A stretch of DNA of 64,000 nucleotides from NCBI GenBank assembly GCA_963664945.1, contig OY761822.1, positions 2,852,001-2,916,000 on the forward strand, in the 5' to 3' direction. Position numbers and translations under genes: made by a program. This document shows, one piece after another, positions 25,443 through 34,752 of this stretch. Position 1 is the stretch's first letter. Each line of letters begins with the position of its first letter. The notes below the pieces were generated by a model. The model made no database searches. It was not told where the DNA came from and was given only the letters and a program-made list of their open reading frames with translations. This DNA is from UBA6522 sp963664945 (GTDB taxonomy: Bacteria > Pseudomonadota > Gammaproteobacteria > Steroidobacterales > Rariloculaceae).

Positions 25443-26777
25443 CTAGATGTACTGGTTCACGAGGTTCTCCAGCCACTCCTGCCTGCCGCTGATGCGGGCC
25501 GGCTCGCCGTTTTCGGCGGCCAGGTCCCGTAACGCCACGAGGCCGAGGTCGCCGCTCTCGAAGGCGGCGCCGTCGCCGTCGTCGAAGCTCGCATAGCGCG
25601 ACGCGCGGCTGGCGAGAAGCGGGCTTCGTTCGATCAGATCGTGGGCGATGGCGAGGCCGCGGGCGAAGGCGTCCATGCCGCCGATGTGGCCGATGAAGAT
25701 ATCATCCGGATCCACCGATTCCCGGCGTACCTTGGCGTCGAAGTTCAGGCCGCCCGTGTGCAGGCCGCCGTTTTCCAGCACCACCAGCATGGCGGAGGCG
25801 GTGTCGTATAGATCCACCGGGAACTGATCGGTGTCCCAGCCGTTCTGCGGGTCGCCGCGATTGGCATCGATGCTGCCCAGGAGTCCGGCGTCGGCGCACA
25901 TCCGCAGTTCGTGAGCGAAACTGTGGCCGGCAAGAGTGGCGTGGTTGGCCTCGACGTTGACCTTGAAGTCGCCCTCCAGCCCGTAATGGCGGATGAAGCC
26001 GATCACGGTCTGGGCATCGAAGTCGTACTGGTGCTTGCTCGGTTCCATGGGTTTGGGCTCGATCAGGAAGGTTCCCTTGAAGCCGATGGCGCGGCCATAG
26101 TCCCGTGCTGCGGCCATGAACCTCCCCAGATGGTCCAGTTCCCGCCTCGTGTCGGTATTGAGCAGGCTCGCGTAGCCTTCCCGGCCGCCCCAGAAGACGT
26201 AGTTCTCGCCGCCCAGGGCAACGGTGGCGTCCAGAGCGGCCTTGACCTGGGCGGCGGCATGCGCAACCACGTTGAAATCGGGGTTGGTGGCCGCGCCATT
26301 CATGTAGCGCGGGTGACTGAACAGGTTGGCCGTGCCCCAGAGCAGCCTGACGCCGGTTGCCCGCTGCCGTTCGGCGGCGAGTTCCGTCATGGCGCGCAGG
26401 TTCCGCTCCGATTCCGCGACATCGGCGCCCTCCGGCGCGATGTCGCGATCGTGGAAGCAGTAATACGGCACGCCCAGCTTGCTGAACAACTCGAACGCCG
26501 CGTCCAGGCGAGCGCGGGCGGCTTCCATCGGATCGGTCGGTTCGTCCCAGGCGAAGACCTGGGTGCCGGGCCCGAATGGATCGCCGCCCTTGCCGCACAA
26601 GGTGTGCCAATAGCAGACTGCGAAGCGCAGGTGCTCCTCCATGGTCTTGCCGCCGATCACGCGATCGGCATCATAGAATTTGAAGGCGAGGGGGTTGTCG
26701 GAGGCCTTCCCCTCGTAGCGAATCTTGCCGATACCGGGAAAATATTCCCGCTCACCGATGAATAGGTTGCGTGCCAT
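25443..26777 (-). CDS. xylA: Xylose isomerase
   Basis: About 444 residues from ATG 26777 (a GTG at 26786 adds three). It converts D-xylose to D-xylulose, the first step of bacterial xylose use, with two divalent metals. Signature segments are all visible: IRYEGKASDNPLAFKFYD, the catalytic His/Asp in CFHDRD, WGGREGY, the metal Glu in LIEPKPMEPSKHQYD, KVNVEANHATLAGHSF, and the second metal site in DANRGDPQNGWDTDQFP. Length matches class II enzymes. It lies about 40 bp after xylB on the same strand and is probably co-transcribed. Confidence 0.97.
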   Translation of the reverse strand: MARNLFIGEREYFPGIGKIRYEGKASDNPLAFKFYDADRVIGGKTMEEHLRFAVCYWHTLCGKGGDPFGPGTQVFAWDEPTDPMEAARARLDAAFELFSKLGVPYYCFHDRDIAPEGADVAESERNLRAMTELAAERQRATGVRLLWGTANLFSHPRYMNGAATNPDFNVVAHAAAQVKAALDATVALGGENYVFWGGREGYASLLNTDTRRELDHLGRFMAAARDYGRAIGFKGTFLIEPKPMEPSKHQYDFDAQTVIGFIRHYGLEGDFKVNVEANHATLAGHSFAHELRMCADAGLLGSIDANRGDPQNGWDTDQFPVDLYDTASAMLVVLENGGLHTGGLNFDAKVRRESVDPDDIFIGHIGGMDAFARGLAIAHDLIERSPLLASRASRYASFDDGDGAAFESGDLGLVALRDLAAENGEPARISGRQEWLENLVNQYI

Positions 26778-26819
26778 GTTGCTCACTCGAATGGAAGTCT
26801 GTGTTCAAGGTCATGCGGT

Positions 26820-28325
26820 TCACTCGAACCGGGGTCTGAGTTCACCGAGATACGTGTTGTAGAGATCGAATTGTTGATCGTAGACGGCTTGTGTGCCTGA
26901 GTCCGGTACGGTCGCCGCTTCGTCGTCGAATTGTATGTGTTCGTCCACTTCCGCCGCCAGCGCGCGCGCGTCGCCGTGGCTCGCGCTGCCGAGAAGCATG
27001 GCATTCAGCGCCGCGCCCATGGCGGCGCCTTCCTGGGAAACCGGCACGCGCACCGGCCGGCCGAAGTTGTCCGCCACGATCTGGCGCCAGACGGCGCTGC
27101 CCGCGGCACCGCCGGTGAGCCGGATCTCGTCGAAGCCGTCCACCAGGGTGTCGTGGCCTCGCGCGAATGCCTCGAGCCCGGCGCGCAGCCCGAATACGGC
27201 GGCTTCCATGGAAGCCCGGACGATGTTGGCGGCTGTCATGTTTTCGCCATCGAGCCCAAGGATGCAGCCCTTGCCGTTGGGCAGGTTGGGTGTGCGTTCG
27301 CCATTGTAGAAGGGCAGCACCACGACCCCGTCGGCGCCCGGAGCGGCACTTCCGGCGGCCGCTTCCATCGACTCCAGGTCCATTCTCAGCAGCGAACGCG
27401 CCAGTTCGCTCGCGACCGTGCAGTTCATCGTGCACAACAGCGGCAACCAGCCCCCGGTGGACGAGCAGAACGCGGCCAGTTCGCCCGCCGGGTCGATGCA
27501 GGGAGCGCCGGCGTAGGCGAACAGCGTGCCGGACGTGCCGAGGCTCATGGTCAGGCGCCCTTCGGTGACGTTGCCGGTGCCGATGGCGGCCATCATGTTG
27601 TCGCCGCCGCCGCACGCGACGGGTGTTCCGGCCGGCAGTCCCAGGCGCTCGGCGAGCGGCGTCCGCAGCGTGCCCGCGCTGTCGGCCGCGCCGACCAGCG
27701 GCGGCAGGCAGTCGGACAGATCCCGGTCCGGGTCCACGGCGGCGAGCATGCCGGGATGCCAGGCGCGGGAGCGGATGTCGAGCAGTCCGGTTCCCGAGGC
27801 GTCGCCGCACTCCATGACGAGCTCGCCGGTCAGGTGGTGGTTGAGGAAGTCGTGGGGCAGAAGAATGGTTGCCAGTCTGGCGTACCTGCCAGGCTCACGA
27901 CTCTTCAGCCAGGCGATCTTCGATGCCGTGTAGCCTGGCAGGATCGCGTTGCCCACCGCGTCGATGCAGTGTTGCCGGCCGCCGAACCGCGCGGTGATTT
28001 CGTCGCACTCGCTCACGGTCGCCGTATCGCACCAGAGTTTGACCGGCGCCAGAACCCCCCCGTCCGCGTCCAGGGGAACGAACCCGTGCTGTTGCCCGGA
28101 AACGCCTATCGCCTTGACGGAGGAGAGGCACGCCCGCGGAATCTGTTCCAGGGCCGAGTGGAGCGCATCGATCCACCATTTCGCCAGTTGTTCCCGTGTG
28201 CCGTCGGCACGGCCGATCAAACGCAGTTCGCTGCTGCCGGTGGCGGCTACTTCGCGGCGCTCGCTGTCATATACGAGCGCCTTGAGGCTTTGGGTGCCGA
28301 GGTCGATACCGAGGAACCGGCTCAT
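26820..28325 (-). CDS. xylB: Xylulokinase
   Basis: About 501 residues from the ATG at 28325 (MSRFLGIDLGTQSLKALVYD). FGGY-family kinase that phosphorylates D-xylulose at O5 to feed the pentose phosphate pathway. N-terminal phosphate loop DLGTQSLK, SGQQHGFVPLD, the central GGGDNMMAAIGTG block, and the C-terminal ATP-binding ELRLTGGAAGS-type segment (EIRLTGGAAGSAVWRQI) are present. It is first in the xylBA operon, on the minus strand and divergent from the serine hydrolase-transporter genes, so the 170-bp gap (28326-28499) probably holds promoters in both directions. I see no XylR gene in the window. Confidence 0.96.
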   Translation of the reverse strand: MSRFLGIDLGTQSLKALVYDSERREVAATGSSELRLIGRADGTREQLAKWWIDALHSALEQIPRACLSSVKAIGVSGQQHGFVPLDADGGVLAPVKLWCDTATVSECDEITARFGGRQHCIDAVGNAILPGYTASKIAWLKSREPGRYARLATILLPHDFLNHHLTGELVMECGDASGTGLLDIRSRAWHPGMLAAVDPDRDLSDCLPPLVGAADSAGTLRTPLAERLGLPAGTPVACGGGDNMMAAIGTGNVTEGRLTMSLGTSGTLFAYAGAPCIDPAGELAAFCSSTGGWLPLLCTMNCTVASELARSLLRMDLESMEAAAGSAAPGADGVVVLPFYNGERTPNLPNGKGCILGLDGENMTAANIVRASMEAAVFGLRAGLEAFARGHDTLVDGFDEIRLTGGAAGSAVWRQIVADNFGRPVRVPVSQEGAAMGAALNAMLLGSASHGDARALAAEVDEHIQFDDEAATVPDSGTQAVYDQQFDLYNTYLGELRPRFE

Positions 28326-28499
28326 GACCGGGAGACCCGGATATTGCACCGGGCGGCGATCTTCGGCGCCGGCGATTCCAGCGCATGTATCGCATGGATC
28401 GGTTGAAACCGCGGGTCCAGGCGGCCGGTGATGGGTTTCCCGGATGTTAGAATGGAGCCCTCCGGCGCTCTCGCTATCCTTCCTGGGGAATCCTTCATC

Positions 28500-29789
28500 A
28501 TGTTGACCATTCGTGCAGCGCGTCTTGCCCTGGCGGGACTGATTTTCCCGATTCTAACCGGTCTGGCGTCAGCCGCCGTCAATATTCCCGACCCCGACGC
28601 CGTGGACGCGGTGATCGATCGCTTCGTGGAGGACGGATATTATCCCTTCATTTATGCGCGCCTGGAAGATCGTGACGGCAATGTCGTCTACGAGCACGGC
28701 GCCGTCGATCGCGATTTGCTGCCGGACGCCGAAATCGACGGTGGGACGTGGATACGCATCTGGTCCATGAGCAAGATCGTCACCATCTCGACGGTCCTGG
28801 ATCTGGTGGAAGACGGCATCCTGAGCCTTGAGGATCCGGTTGCGGATTACATTCCCGAATTCGCGGACATGCAGGTCGCAATGACCTCCGATGGCAGGAG
28901 CCTCAGCGAAGTTGAACGGGAACACGGGCCATCGGCCTGCCCGTATGAACTGGCGCCTGTCGATTCGGTGATGACCGTGCGGCACCTGATCGACCATGAG
29001 GCCGGCTTCTACTACGCCACGACCGGCATTTCCTGCCTGGATACCCCGCTGAACGAGCAGAACGTGGCCGTCGCGGCGGACACCCGGGACTTTATCGATC
29101 GGTTGGCCAGCCTGCCGTTGGTCCAGCAGCCCGGAACGCGGTACTACTACGGGACCAACACGACCGTGCTGGGCATGGTCGCGGAACGCGCAACGAACAA
29201 GAGCCTCAAGCAGTTGGTGGAGGAGCGGTTGACCGGGCCGCTGGGCATCGGCGGTCTTCGGTACGGGCTGCCGGCGGATGCCGAACTCTTGCCGAGGGTC
29301 AGCGGCAGGGACGGGGAACTGCGCGTCGCGCACGACGGCGAGCTGGACATTTTCGGCGCGGACGTACCGGGCTACGACCCGGAGCATCCGCTCTACCTGG
29401 GCGGCGAAGGCATGCTGGCGACGGCCGACGGGTACGCCGACTTCCTGCGCATGCTGTTGAACCACGGCACCCTGAACGGGCAGCGTTTTCTGGAGACAGC
29501 GACGGTCGAAAACATCTACGCGCCGCATACGCAACTCGACAACCCCGAAGGGCACAATGGAATGAACCTCTGGGTTCCCGGAGAACCGATGCGAGAACGC
29601 GGGGAGGGCGAGGCAGGACTCTGGATCGGCGGCGGATACGAGGGCACGCACTTCTGGGTGGACCCGAAACGTGAATTCGTGGGCGTGATCATGTCGCAGA
29701 TGTACTCGGTTCCCCAAGGTGGCGGGGGTAGAGACGGGGCGATTCGAGCCGAGCTCTACCGGCAGTTCTGGGCGGAAGAAGCCAATTGA
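28500..29789 (+). CDS. Exported serine hydrolase (beta-lactamase/penicillin-binding-like, class C family)
   Basis: 429 residues from the ATG at 28500, preceded by a GGGGA ribosome site and starting a signal peptide (TIRAARLALAGLIFPILTG, cleavage after ASA). The catalytic SxxK is SMSK in RIWSMSKIVT; the second motif Tyr lies in TRYYYGTNTTVLG. The family includes esterases, peptidases and lactamases acting in the periplasm; the substrate here is unknown. It shares overlapping stop/start codons with the sugar transporter that follows, so it probably works in carbohydrate or ester uptake rather than antibiotic resistance. Confidence 0.88.
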   Translation: MLTIRAARLALAGLIFPILTGLASAAVNIPDPDAVDAVIDRFVEDGYYPFIYARLEDRDGNVVYEHGAVDRDLLPDAEIDGGTWIRIWSMSKIVTISTVLDLVEDGILSLEDPVADYIPEFADMQVAMTSDGRSLSEVEREHGPSACPYELAPVDSVMTVRHLIDHEAGFYYATTGISCLDTPLNEQNVAVAADTRDFIDRLASLPLVQQPGTRYYYGTNTTVLGMVAERATNKSLKQLVEERLTGPLGIGGLRYGLPADAELLPRVSGRDGELRVAHDGELDIFGADVPGYDPEHPLYLGGEGMLATADGYADFLRMLLNHGTLNGQRFLETATVENIYAPHTQLDNPEGHNGMNLWVPGEPMRERGEGEAGLWIGGGYEGTHFWVDPKREFVGVIMSQMYSVPQGGGGRDGAIRAELYRQFWAEEAN

Positions 29790-31174
29790 ACGCTTCATTC
29801 ATCATTCTGATCAGTTGCATAGCGACGATCGGCGGATTCCTGTTCGGATTTGACAGCGGGGTCATCAACGGCACCGTAGACGGCCTGCAAAGCGCGTTTC
29901 AGTCCGACAGCGTCGGCACCGGCTTCAATGTGGCCTCGATGCTGTTGGGGTGCGCGGCCGGGGCGTTTTTCGCCGGCCGCCTTGCCGACATTATCGGGCG
30001 CCGCACGCTGCTCATCGTGGCGTCGATCTGTTTCCTGATCAGCGCCTGGGGCTCGGGGATCGCGGGCAGTTCCGCCGAATTCGTGATGTACCGGGTGCTT
30101 GGCGGCATGGCGGTGGGTGCGGCCAGCGTGATCGCGCCGGCCTACATCGGCGAGGTCGCTCCGGCGCAATACCGGGGCAGGCTGATCACCATTCAGCAGA
30201 TCGCCATCATCACGGGTCTCTTCTGCGCCTTCGTGAGCAACTATCTGCTGGCCGGGTTCGCCGGTGCCTCAACGGCCGAGTTGTGGTTGGGTTTTGAAGC
30301 CTGGCGCTGGATGTTCTGGATCGAGATGGGGCCGGCCGTGCTGTTCTTCGTCGGCCTGCTGTTCATTCCGGAAAGCCCCAGGTACCTGGTCATCGGCGGC
30401 AAGATGGAAACGGCGCGCGCGGTCCTGACCAGGCTCTACGGGCCCGACCGCGGCGCGGCCAAGCTCACGGAAATCGACGAATCGCTGGCGGCGGATCATC
30501 ATCGGCCGAAGTTCTCGGACCTCATCGACGACACCACCGGGCGGATACGCAAGCTGGTATGGGTCGGCATCGGCCTGGCCACGTTCCAGCAATTGGTCGG
30601 GATCAACGTCGTCTTCTACTACGGCGCGGTGCTTTGGCAGTCGGTCGGGTTTTCCGAGAGCGACGCGCTGCTGATCAACGTCATTTCGGGCGCCGTCAGC
30701 ATCGGCGCCTGCCTGATCACGGTCAGCCTGATCGACAAGATTGGCCGCAAACCGTTGTTGTGGGTCGGATCGGTGGGCATGGGGGTGACCCTGTCGTTGA
30801 TGGCGGTCGCCTTTTCCACCGCCACGCTGGACGAACAGGGCGCGCTGCAACTGACCGGCGCCATGGGCACGCTGGCGCTGGTCGCGGCCAACCTCTACGT
30901 CTTTTTCTTCAACGCCTCGTGGGGTCCGGTGATGTGGGTCATGCTGGGGGAGATGTTCCCCAACCAGATTCGAGGCTCCGGTCTCGCTATCAGCGGCCTG
31001 GCGCAGTGGGGTTCGAATTTCGGCATCACCATGACGTTCCCGATTCTGCTCGCCAGCATCGGGCTCATGGGCGCCTATTCGCTCTACGCCTTGGCCGCGG
31101 TGGTGTCGGTATACTTTGTGATCCGGTACGTGCATGAGACGCGCGGACTGGAACTGGAGGAAATGGAGGGATAA
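29786..31174 (+). CDS. MFS sugar:proton symporter (XylE-like)
   Basis: 462 residues, twelve hydrophobic segments. It starts at a TTG overlapping the previous stop. Sugar-porter signatures are present: GRLADIIGRRTLL after TM2, PESPRYLV before the central loop, and the LVGINVVFYYG segment in TM7 that lines the sugar site. A short C-terminal tail ETRGLELEEME is also typical. The position divergent from xylBA and in front of a GH13 gene suggests xylose or another monosaccharide as substrate. Confidence 0.93.
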   Translation: MNASFIILISCIATIGGFLFGFDSGVINGTVDGLQSAFQSDSVGTGFNVASMLLGCAAGAFFAGRLADIIGRRTLLIVASICFLISAWGSGIAGSSAEFVMYRVLGGMAVGAASVIAPAYIGEVAPAQYRGRLITIQQIAIITGLFCAFVSNYLLAGFAGASTAELWLGFEAWRWMFWIEMGPAVLFFVGLLFIPESPRYLVIGGKMETARAVLTRLYGPDRGAAKLTEIDESLAADHHRPKFSDLIDDTTGRIRKLVWVGIGLATFQQLVGINVVFYYGAVLWQSVGFSESDALLINVISGAVSIGACLITVSLIDKIGRKPLLWVGSVGMGVTLSLMAVAFSTATLDEQGALQLTGAMGTLALVAANLYVFFFNASWGPVMWVMLGEMFPNQIRGSGLAISGLAQWGSNFGITMTFPILLASIGLMGAYSLYALAAVVSVYFVIRYVHETRGLELEEMEG

Positions 31175-31179
31175 GAAAC

Positions 31180-33033
31180 ATGTCGGCGACGGTGATACGA
31201 AGATGGATCATAGGATTGGCGGTGGTCGTTGGGTGGCCGCTTTCTGTCAGCTACAGCGCCGGGGTCGAGCGCGTCGAGCCGCCGAACTGGTGGGTCGGAT
31301 TCCAGCACCCGGAACTGGAATTGCTGGTCTACGGCGAAGACGCCGGGACGCTGTCGCCGAGCGTCGACTGGCCGGGCGTCTCGGTCGACGAGGTCATCAC
31401 GACGGGTAATCCGAACTACCTGTTTGTACGCCTGAACATCGGCCCCGACACCGAGGCCGGGGAATTCGACATTGTTTTCAGCGGCGCCGACGGTGACATC
31501 GCCCACGCGTACAGACTGAACGAACGCAACCAGGACCCGGAACACACCCGCGGCTTTTCCTCCGAAGATGCGATTTACCTGATCACGCCGGACCGGTTCG
31601 CCAACGGCGATCCCGAAAACGACGAGATCGAAGGCATGGGAGACGTCCTGGACCGGAGCCTGCCAAGGGGGCGCCACGGCGGCGATCTCAGGGGCATCAT
31701 CGACCGGCTCGACTACATCGCCGGACTCGGCTTCACCGCGGTCTGGCTGAATCCCGTGCTCGAGAACGCGATGCCGGAATTCTCCTACCACGGCTATTCG
31801 ACCACGGATTTCTACCGGGTGGACCCGCGCAAGGGCAGCAATGAAGACCTGAGGGAACTGGCCCGGGTCGGACGCGAAATGGGCGTCGGGCTGATCATGG
31901 ACATGATCGTCAATCACAGCGGGCTGCATCACTGGTGGATGGATGATCCCCCGATGGACGACTGGGTGCACCAGTGGGACGGCTACGTGGGCACGACCCA
32001 TGCCAAGTCGCTCAGCGTCGACCCCTACGGCGCGGAGGTCGACCGGCGCGAGTTCTACGACGGCTGGTTCGTGCCGAGCATGCCCGATCTCAACCAGGAC
32101 AACCCCCTGATGTCGGTTTACCTCATCCAGAACGCCATCTGGTGGATCGAATACCTGGGGCTCGCCGGCGTGCGCATGGATACCTATCCGTATTCCGGGG
32201 CGGAGTTCATGGCCGAATGGACGAGACGGGTGATGGAGGAGTTTCCGGACTTCAACGTGGTCGGCGAGGAGTGGTCCGAGAATCCCCTGATCGTCGCGTA
32301 CTGGCAGGGCGGTGCGGAGAAGCATGATGGTTACCGCTCCTGGCTGCGCAGCGTGATGGATTTTCCGCTCAACGCCGTGCTCGCCTCGTCGCTGGTGGCC
32401 GAGGAACGGTTTTCCAACGGTTTTCGATCCCTCTACTCGATGCTGGCGAACGATGTCCTCTATCCGGACCCCAACGAACTGGTCATCTTCGGCGACAACC
32501 ACGACATGAGGCGCATCTACGGCCAGCTCGGCGAGGATTACGCGCTGTTCGAGCTGGCCATGGCCTACCTGGCCACGATGCGCGGGGCGCCGCAAATCTA
32601 CTATGGAACCGAACTGCTGATGAGCAGCGGCGGCGACCATGGCATCATCCGCAGCGACTTCCCGGGCGGCTGGGAAGGCGACGCCGTCGACGCCGTCTCC
32701 GGAAGGGGACTGACGGAGCAACAACGGCAGGCGCAGGACCTGGTGAGCACGCTTTTCAACTGGCGCAAGGATTCCGCGGCGGTGCATCGCGGCGGACTCA
32801 CGCACTTCCTGCCGAAGGACGCGGTCTACGTCTATTTCCGCTATCTTGACGACGAGAAGGTGATGGTGGTGCTCAACAAGAACACGGACCCGCATACGCT
32901 GGAGCTCGATCGCTTTGCGGAAGTTCTCGGCGATGCCGGCAGCGGAACGGACGTCATTCGCGGCGGCGAGTACGACCTGACTTCGGCTATCGAGCTGGCG
33001 CCGCGCACGGCGTTGGTGTTGCAGGTCGACTGA
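31180..33033 (+). CDS. Exported GH13 cyclomaltodextrinase/neopullulanase-like amylase
   Basis: 617 residues with an N-terminal signal peptide (RRWIIGLAVVVGWPLSVSYS). A beta-sandwich N-domain (about 25-125, VEPPNWWVGFQHPELELLVY) is typical of cyclomaltodextrinases and SusA-like enzymes. The TIM barrel carries the GH13 conserved regions: DMIVNHSG, the nucleophile Asp in GVRMDTYPY, the acid/base Glu in VVGEEW and the third Asp in FGDNHD. A C-terminal beta domain follows. It hydrolyses alpha-1,4 glucans or cyclodextrins in the periplasm. It begins 5 bases after the transporter stop, so it is in the same operon. Confidence 0.94.
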   Translation: MSATVIRRWIIGLAVVVGWPLSVSYSAGVERVEPPNWWVGFQHPELELLVYGEDAGTLSPSVDWPGVSVDEVITTGNPNYLFVRLNIGPDTEAGEFDIVFSGADGDIAHAYRLNERNQDPEHTRGFSSEDAIYLITPDRFANGDPENDEIEGMGDVLDRSLPRGRHGGDLRGIIDRLDYIAGLGFTAVWLNPVLENAMPEFSYHGYSTTDFYRVDPRKGSNEDLRELARVGREMGVGLIMDMIVNHSGLHHWWMDDPPMDDWVHQWDGYVGTTHAKSLSVDPYGAEVDRREFYDGWFVPSMPDLNQDNPLMSVYLIQNAIWWIEYLGLAGVRMDTYPYSGAEFMAEWTRRVMEEFPDFNVVGEEWSENPLIVAYWQGGAEKHDGYRSWLRSVMDFPLNAVLASSLVAEERFSNGFRSLYSMLANDVLYPDPNELVIFGDNHDMRRIYGQLGEDYALFELAMAYLATMRGAPQIYYGTELLMSSGGDHGIIRSDFPGGWEGDAVDAVSGRGLTEQQRQAQDLVSTLFNWRKDSAAVHRGGLTHFLPKDAVYVYFRYLDDEKVMVVLNKNTDPHTLELDRFAEVLGDAGSGTDVIRGGEYDLTSAIELAPRTALVLQVD

Positions 33034-33051
33034 AACGGCGCCGCCCGCGGA

Positions 33052-33083
33052 ATTAATCCAACTTGAGATTAATCCAACTTGAG
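33052..33083. repeat. Perfect 16-bp tandem duplication before a tannase-family gene
   Basis: ATTAATCCAACTTGAG occurs twice back to back (33052-33067 and 33068-33083), just after the GH13 stop; the second copy ends at the ribosome site (GAGGGG) of the next gene. It looks like a recent slippage event that lengthened the leader. Confidence 0.9.
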
Positions 33084-33093
33084 GGGAAAGATC

Positions 33094-34659
33094 ATGAAAA
33101 CTATCGGCTATCCGGTGTCGTTTCTGTTTGCGCTGATCACGACAGGATCGATTGCATGTGAGTTGTCCGTTTTCGAACAGCCGGCTGCCGACTCGCCCCA
33201 CGGCGTCACGCTTGCCGGCGCGGAACGGGTCGACGAAGGCCCCGGTTACTGCCAGGTGGAGGGCATGATCGCCAACTCCGACGACGGGCAGAGCCGCATC
33301 CGGTTCCGGCTGCGCCTTCCGGATGAAGCCGACTGGAACGGCCGCTTCCTGATGCTGGGCAACGGCGGTACGGCCGGCACGTTTCAGGGCGAGAACCGGG
33401 CACAGATCGCCCTGCAACTCGGTTACGCCACGGGACAGACCGACACCGGGCATACCCGGAACGGGCCGGAAGACTGGCTGATGCGCGAAATGGAGGACGG
33501 TACCTTGCTGCCCAACACCGTCACCATTGAGGATTTCGGGCATCGGTCCATCCACCTGACCACCGTGGTCGGCAAGCGACTGGTGGACGCCTACTATGCG
33601 GCGGCGCCGGAGCGCTCCTACTACTTCGGCTGCTCCACCGGCGGACGCCAGGGGCTCAAGGCCATGCAGCGCTACCCCGGCGATTTCGACGGCATCGTCG
33701 CCGGCGCACCGGTCTTTTCGCTGACCCGCCTGAACATGTCGCAGGTATGGATGGCGCAGGAGATCGCCCGGTTCACGTCCGAGCACCAGCCGTTGTCCGA
33801 AGCTCAACTGGACCTCATCCACGATGGCGCGCTGGCGGCCTGCGATGCCCACGACGGGGTCGTGGACCGCCTCATCGACGACCCCCGCCAATGCGGCTTC
33901 GACCCCGGCGTGCTGCAGTGCACCGGGTCGGAGTCGCCGCCCCAGTGTCTGACCGAGTCGCAGGTCGATTTCGTCCGCATGGTCTACGACGGGCCCATCA
34001 CCGAAGCGGGTGAACGGCTCTACCCGGGCCGTGTCCCGGGGGGCGAAGGCAACGGCAGGCAAGGTTGGCAAGGCTTGCTGGGGGGCGCCTGCCACAATGC
34101 CGAGGCGACGGGGCGCTGCGACCTGGTTGCCCGTGCCTGGTTTCAGGATCCCGGCATGAACATGATGGATGAATTCGACATCGATGATCCGGCCGACGTG
34201 CTGGCGGCGGATACGTCCTTCTATTCGGGCGTCACCCGGGCGGACAATCCGGACGTGACGTCCTTCGTGCAGCGTGGCGCCAAGGCGATTCTCTACCACG
34301 GCTGGAGCGACACCAACGTCTCGCCCACGCCCACCGTAGAACTGTACGAAGCGATGGAGGACACCGTCTCCCGGAAACGCGGCGCCGGGGATTTTCGCGA
34401 TCATGTGCGGTTGTTCATGGCGCCGGGTATGGCGCACTGCGGCGGCGGGGAGGGGCCCAACAATTATGTTGCTTCGGTCCTTGGCGCCATAGACGCCTGG
34501 GTCAGCGAGGGCGAAGCGCCGGATGCGATCGTGGCGACCCACGAGGAGCGGGGCATGTCCCGTCCGTGGTGCCCCTATCCGCAGGTCGCACGGCTGAGGG
34601 GTCCGAATCTGAATCCCGACGAGGCCGACAATTTTCAGTGCGTCGCACCGCCCGAGTAG
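33094..34659 (+). CDS. Exported tannase/feruloyl-esterase family hydrolase
   Basis: 521 residues from the ATG at 33094, preceded by GAGGGGAAAG; begins with a signal peptide (KTIGYPVSFLFALITTGSI). Tannase-family landmarks: FLMLGNGGTAGTF, the nucleophile Ser in YFGCSTGGRQGL, VAGAPVF, a lid domain with paired Cys, the catalytic Asp in YHGWSDTNVSP and His in APGMAHCGGGEGP. It cleaves ester bonds of aromatic acids linked to sugars or polyesters. It follows the transporter/amylase operon after about 60 bp, consistent with plant or algal polymer use. Confidence 0.93.
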   Translation: MKTIGYPVSFLFALITTGSIACELSVFEQPAADSPHGVTLAGAERVDEGPGYCQVEGMIANSDDGQSRIRFRLRLPDEADWNGRFLMLGNGGTAGTFQGENRAQIALQLGYATGQTDTGHTRNGPEDWLMREMEDGTLLPNTVTIEDFGHRSIHLTTVVGKRLVDAYYAAAPERSYYFGCSTGGRQGLKAMQRYPGDFDGIVAGAPVFSLTRLNMSQVWMAQEIARFTSEHQPLSEAQLDLIHDGALAACDAHDGVVDRLIDDPRQCGFDPGVLQCTGSESPPQCLTESQVDFVRMVYDGPITEAGERLYPGRVPGGEGNGRQGWQGLLGGACHNAEATGRCDLVARAWFQDPGMNMMDEFDIDDPADVLAADTSFYSGVTRADNPDVTSFVQRGAKAILYHGWSDTNVSPTPTVELYEAMEDTVSRKRGAGDFRDHVRLFMAPGMAHCGGGEGPNNYVASVLGAIDAWVSEGEAPDAIVATHEERGMSRPWCPYPQVARLRGPNLNPDEADNFQCVAPPE

Positions 34660-34752
34660 CCGTCGGTTGGTATTTGGCAGAAAGGCCGATGTGTCGCAAG
34701 TGTAACCCGGGTTGAGGGCTCCGGGCAGGGAACAATTCAGGGATCTGAGCAG

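Noticed and set aside
26931..28406. Long plus-strand frame opposite xylB
   Set aside because: Antisense shadow; xylB carries all kinase motifs on the minus strand.
31084..34542. 1152-codon minus-strand frame opposite the amylase and tannase genes
   Set aside because: Spans two well-supported plus-strand genes; His/Arg/Val-rich reading has no domain and is a codon-bias artefact.
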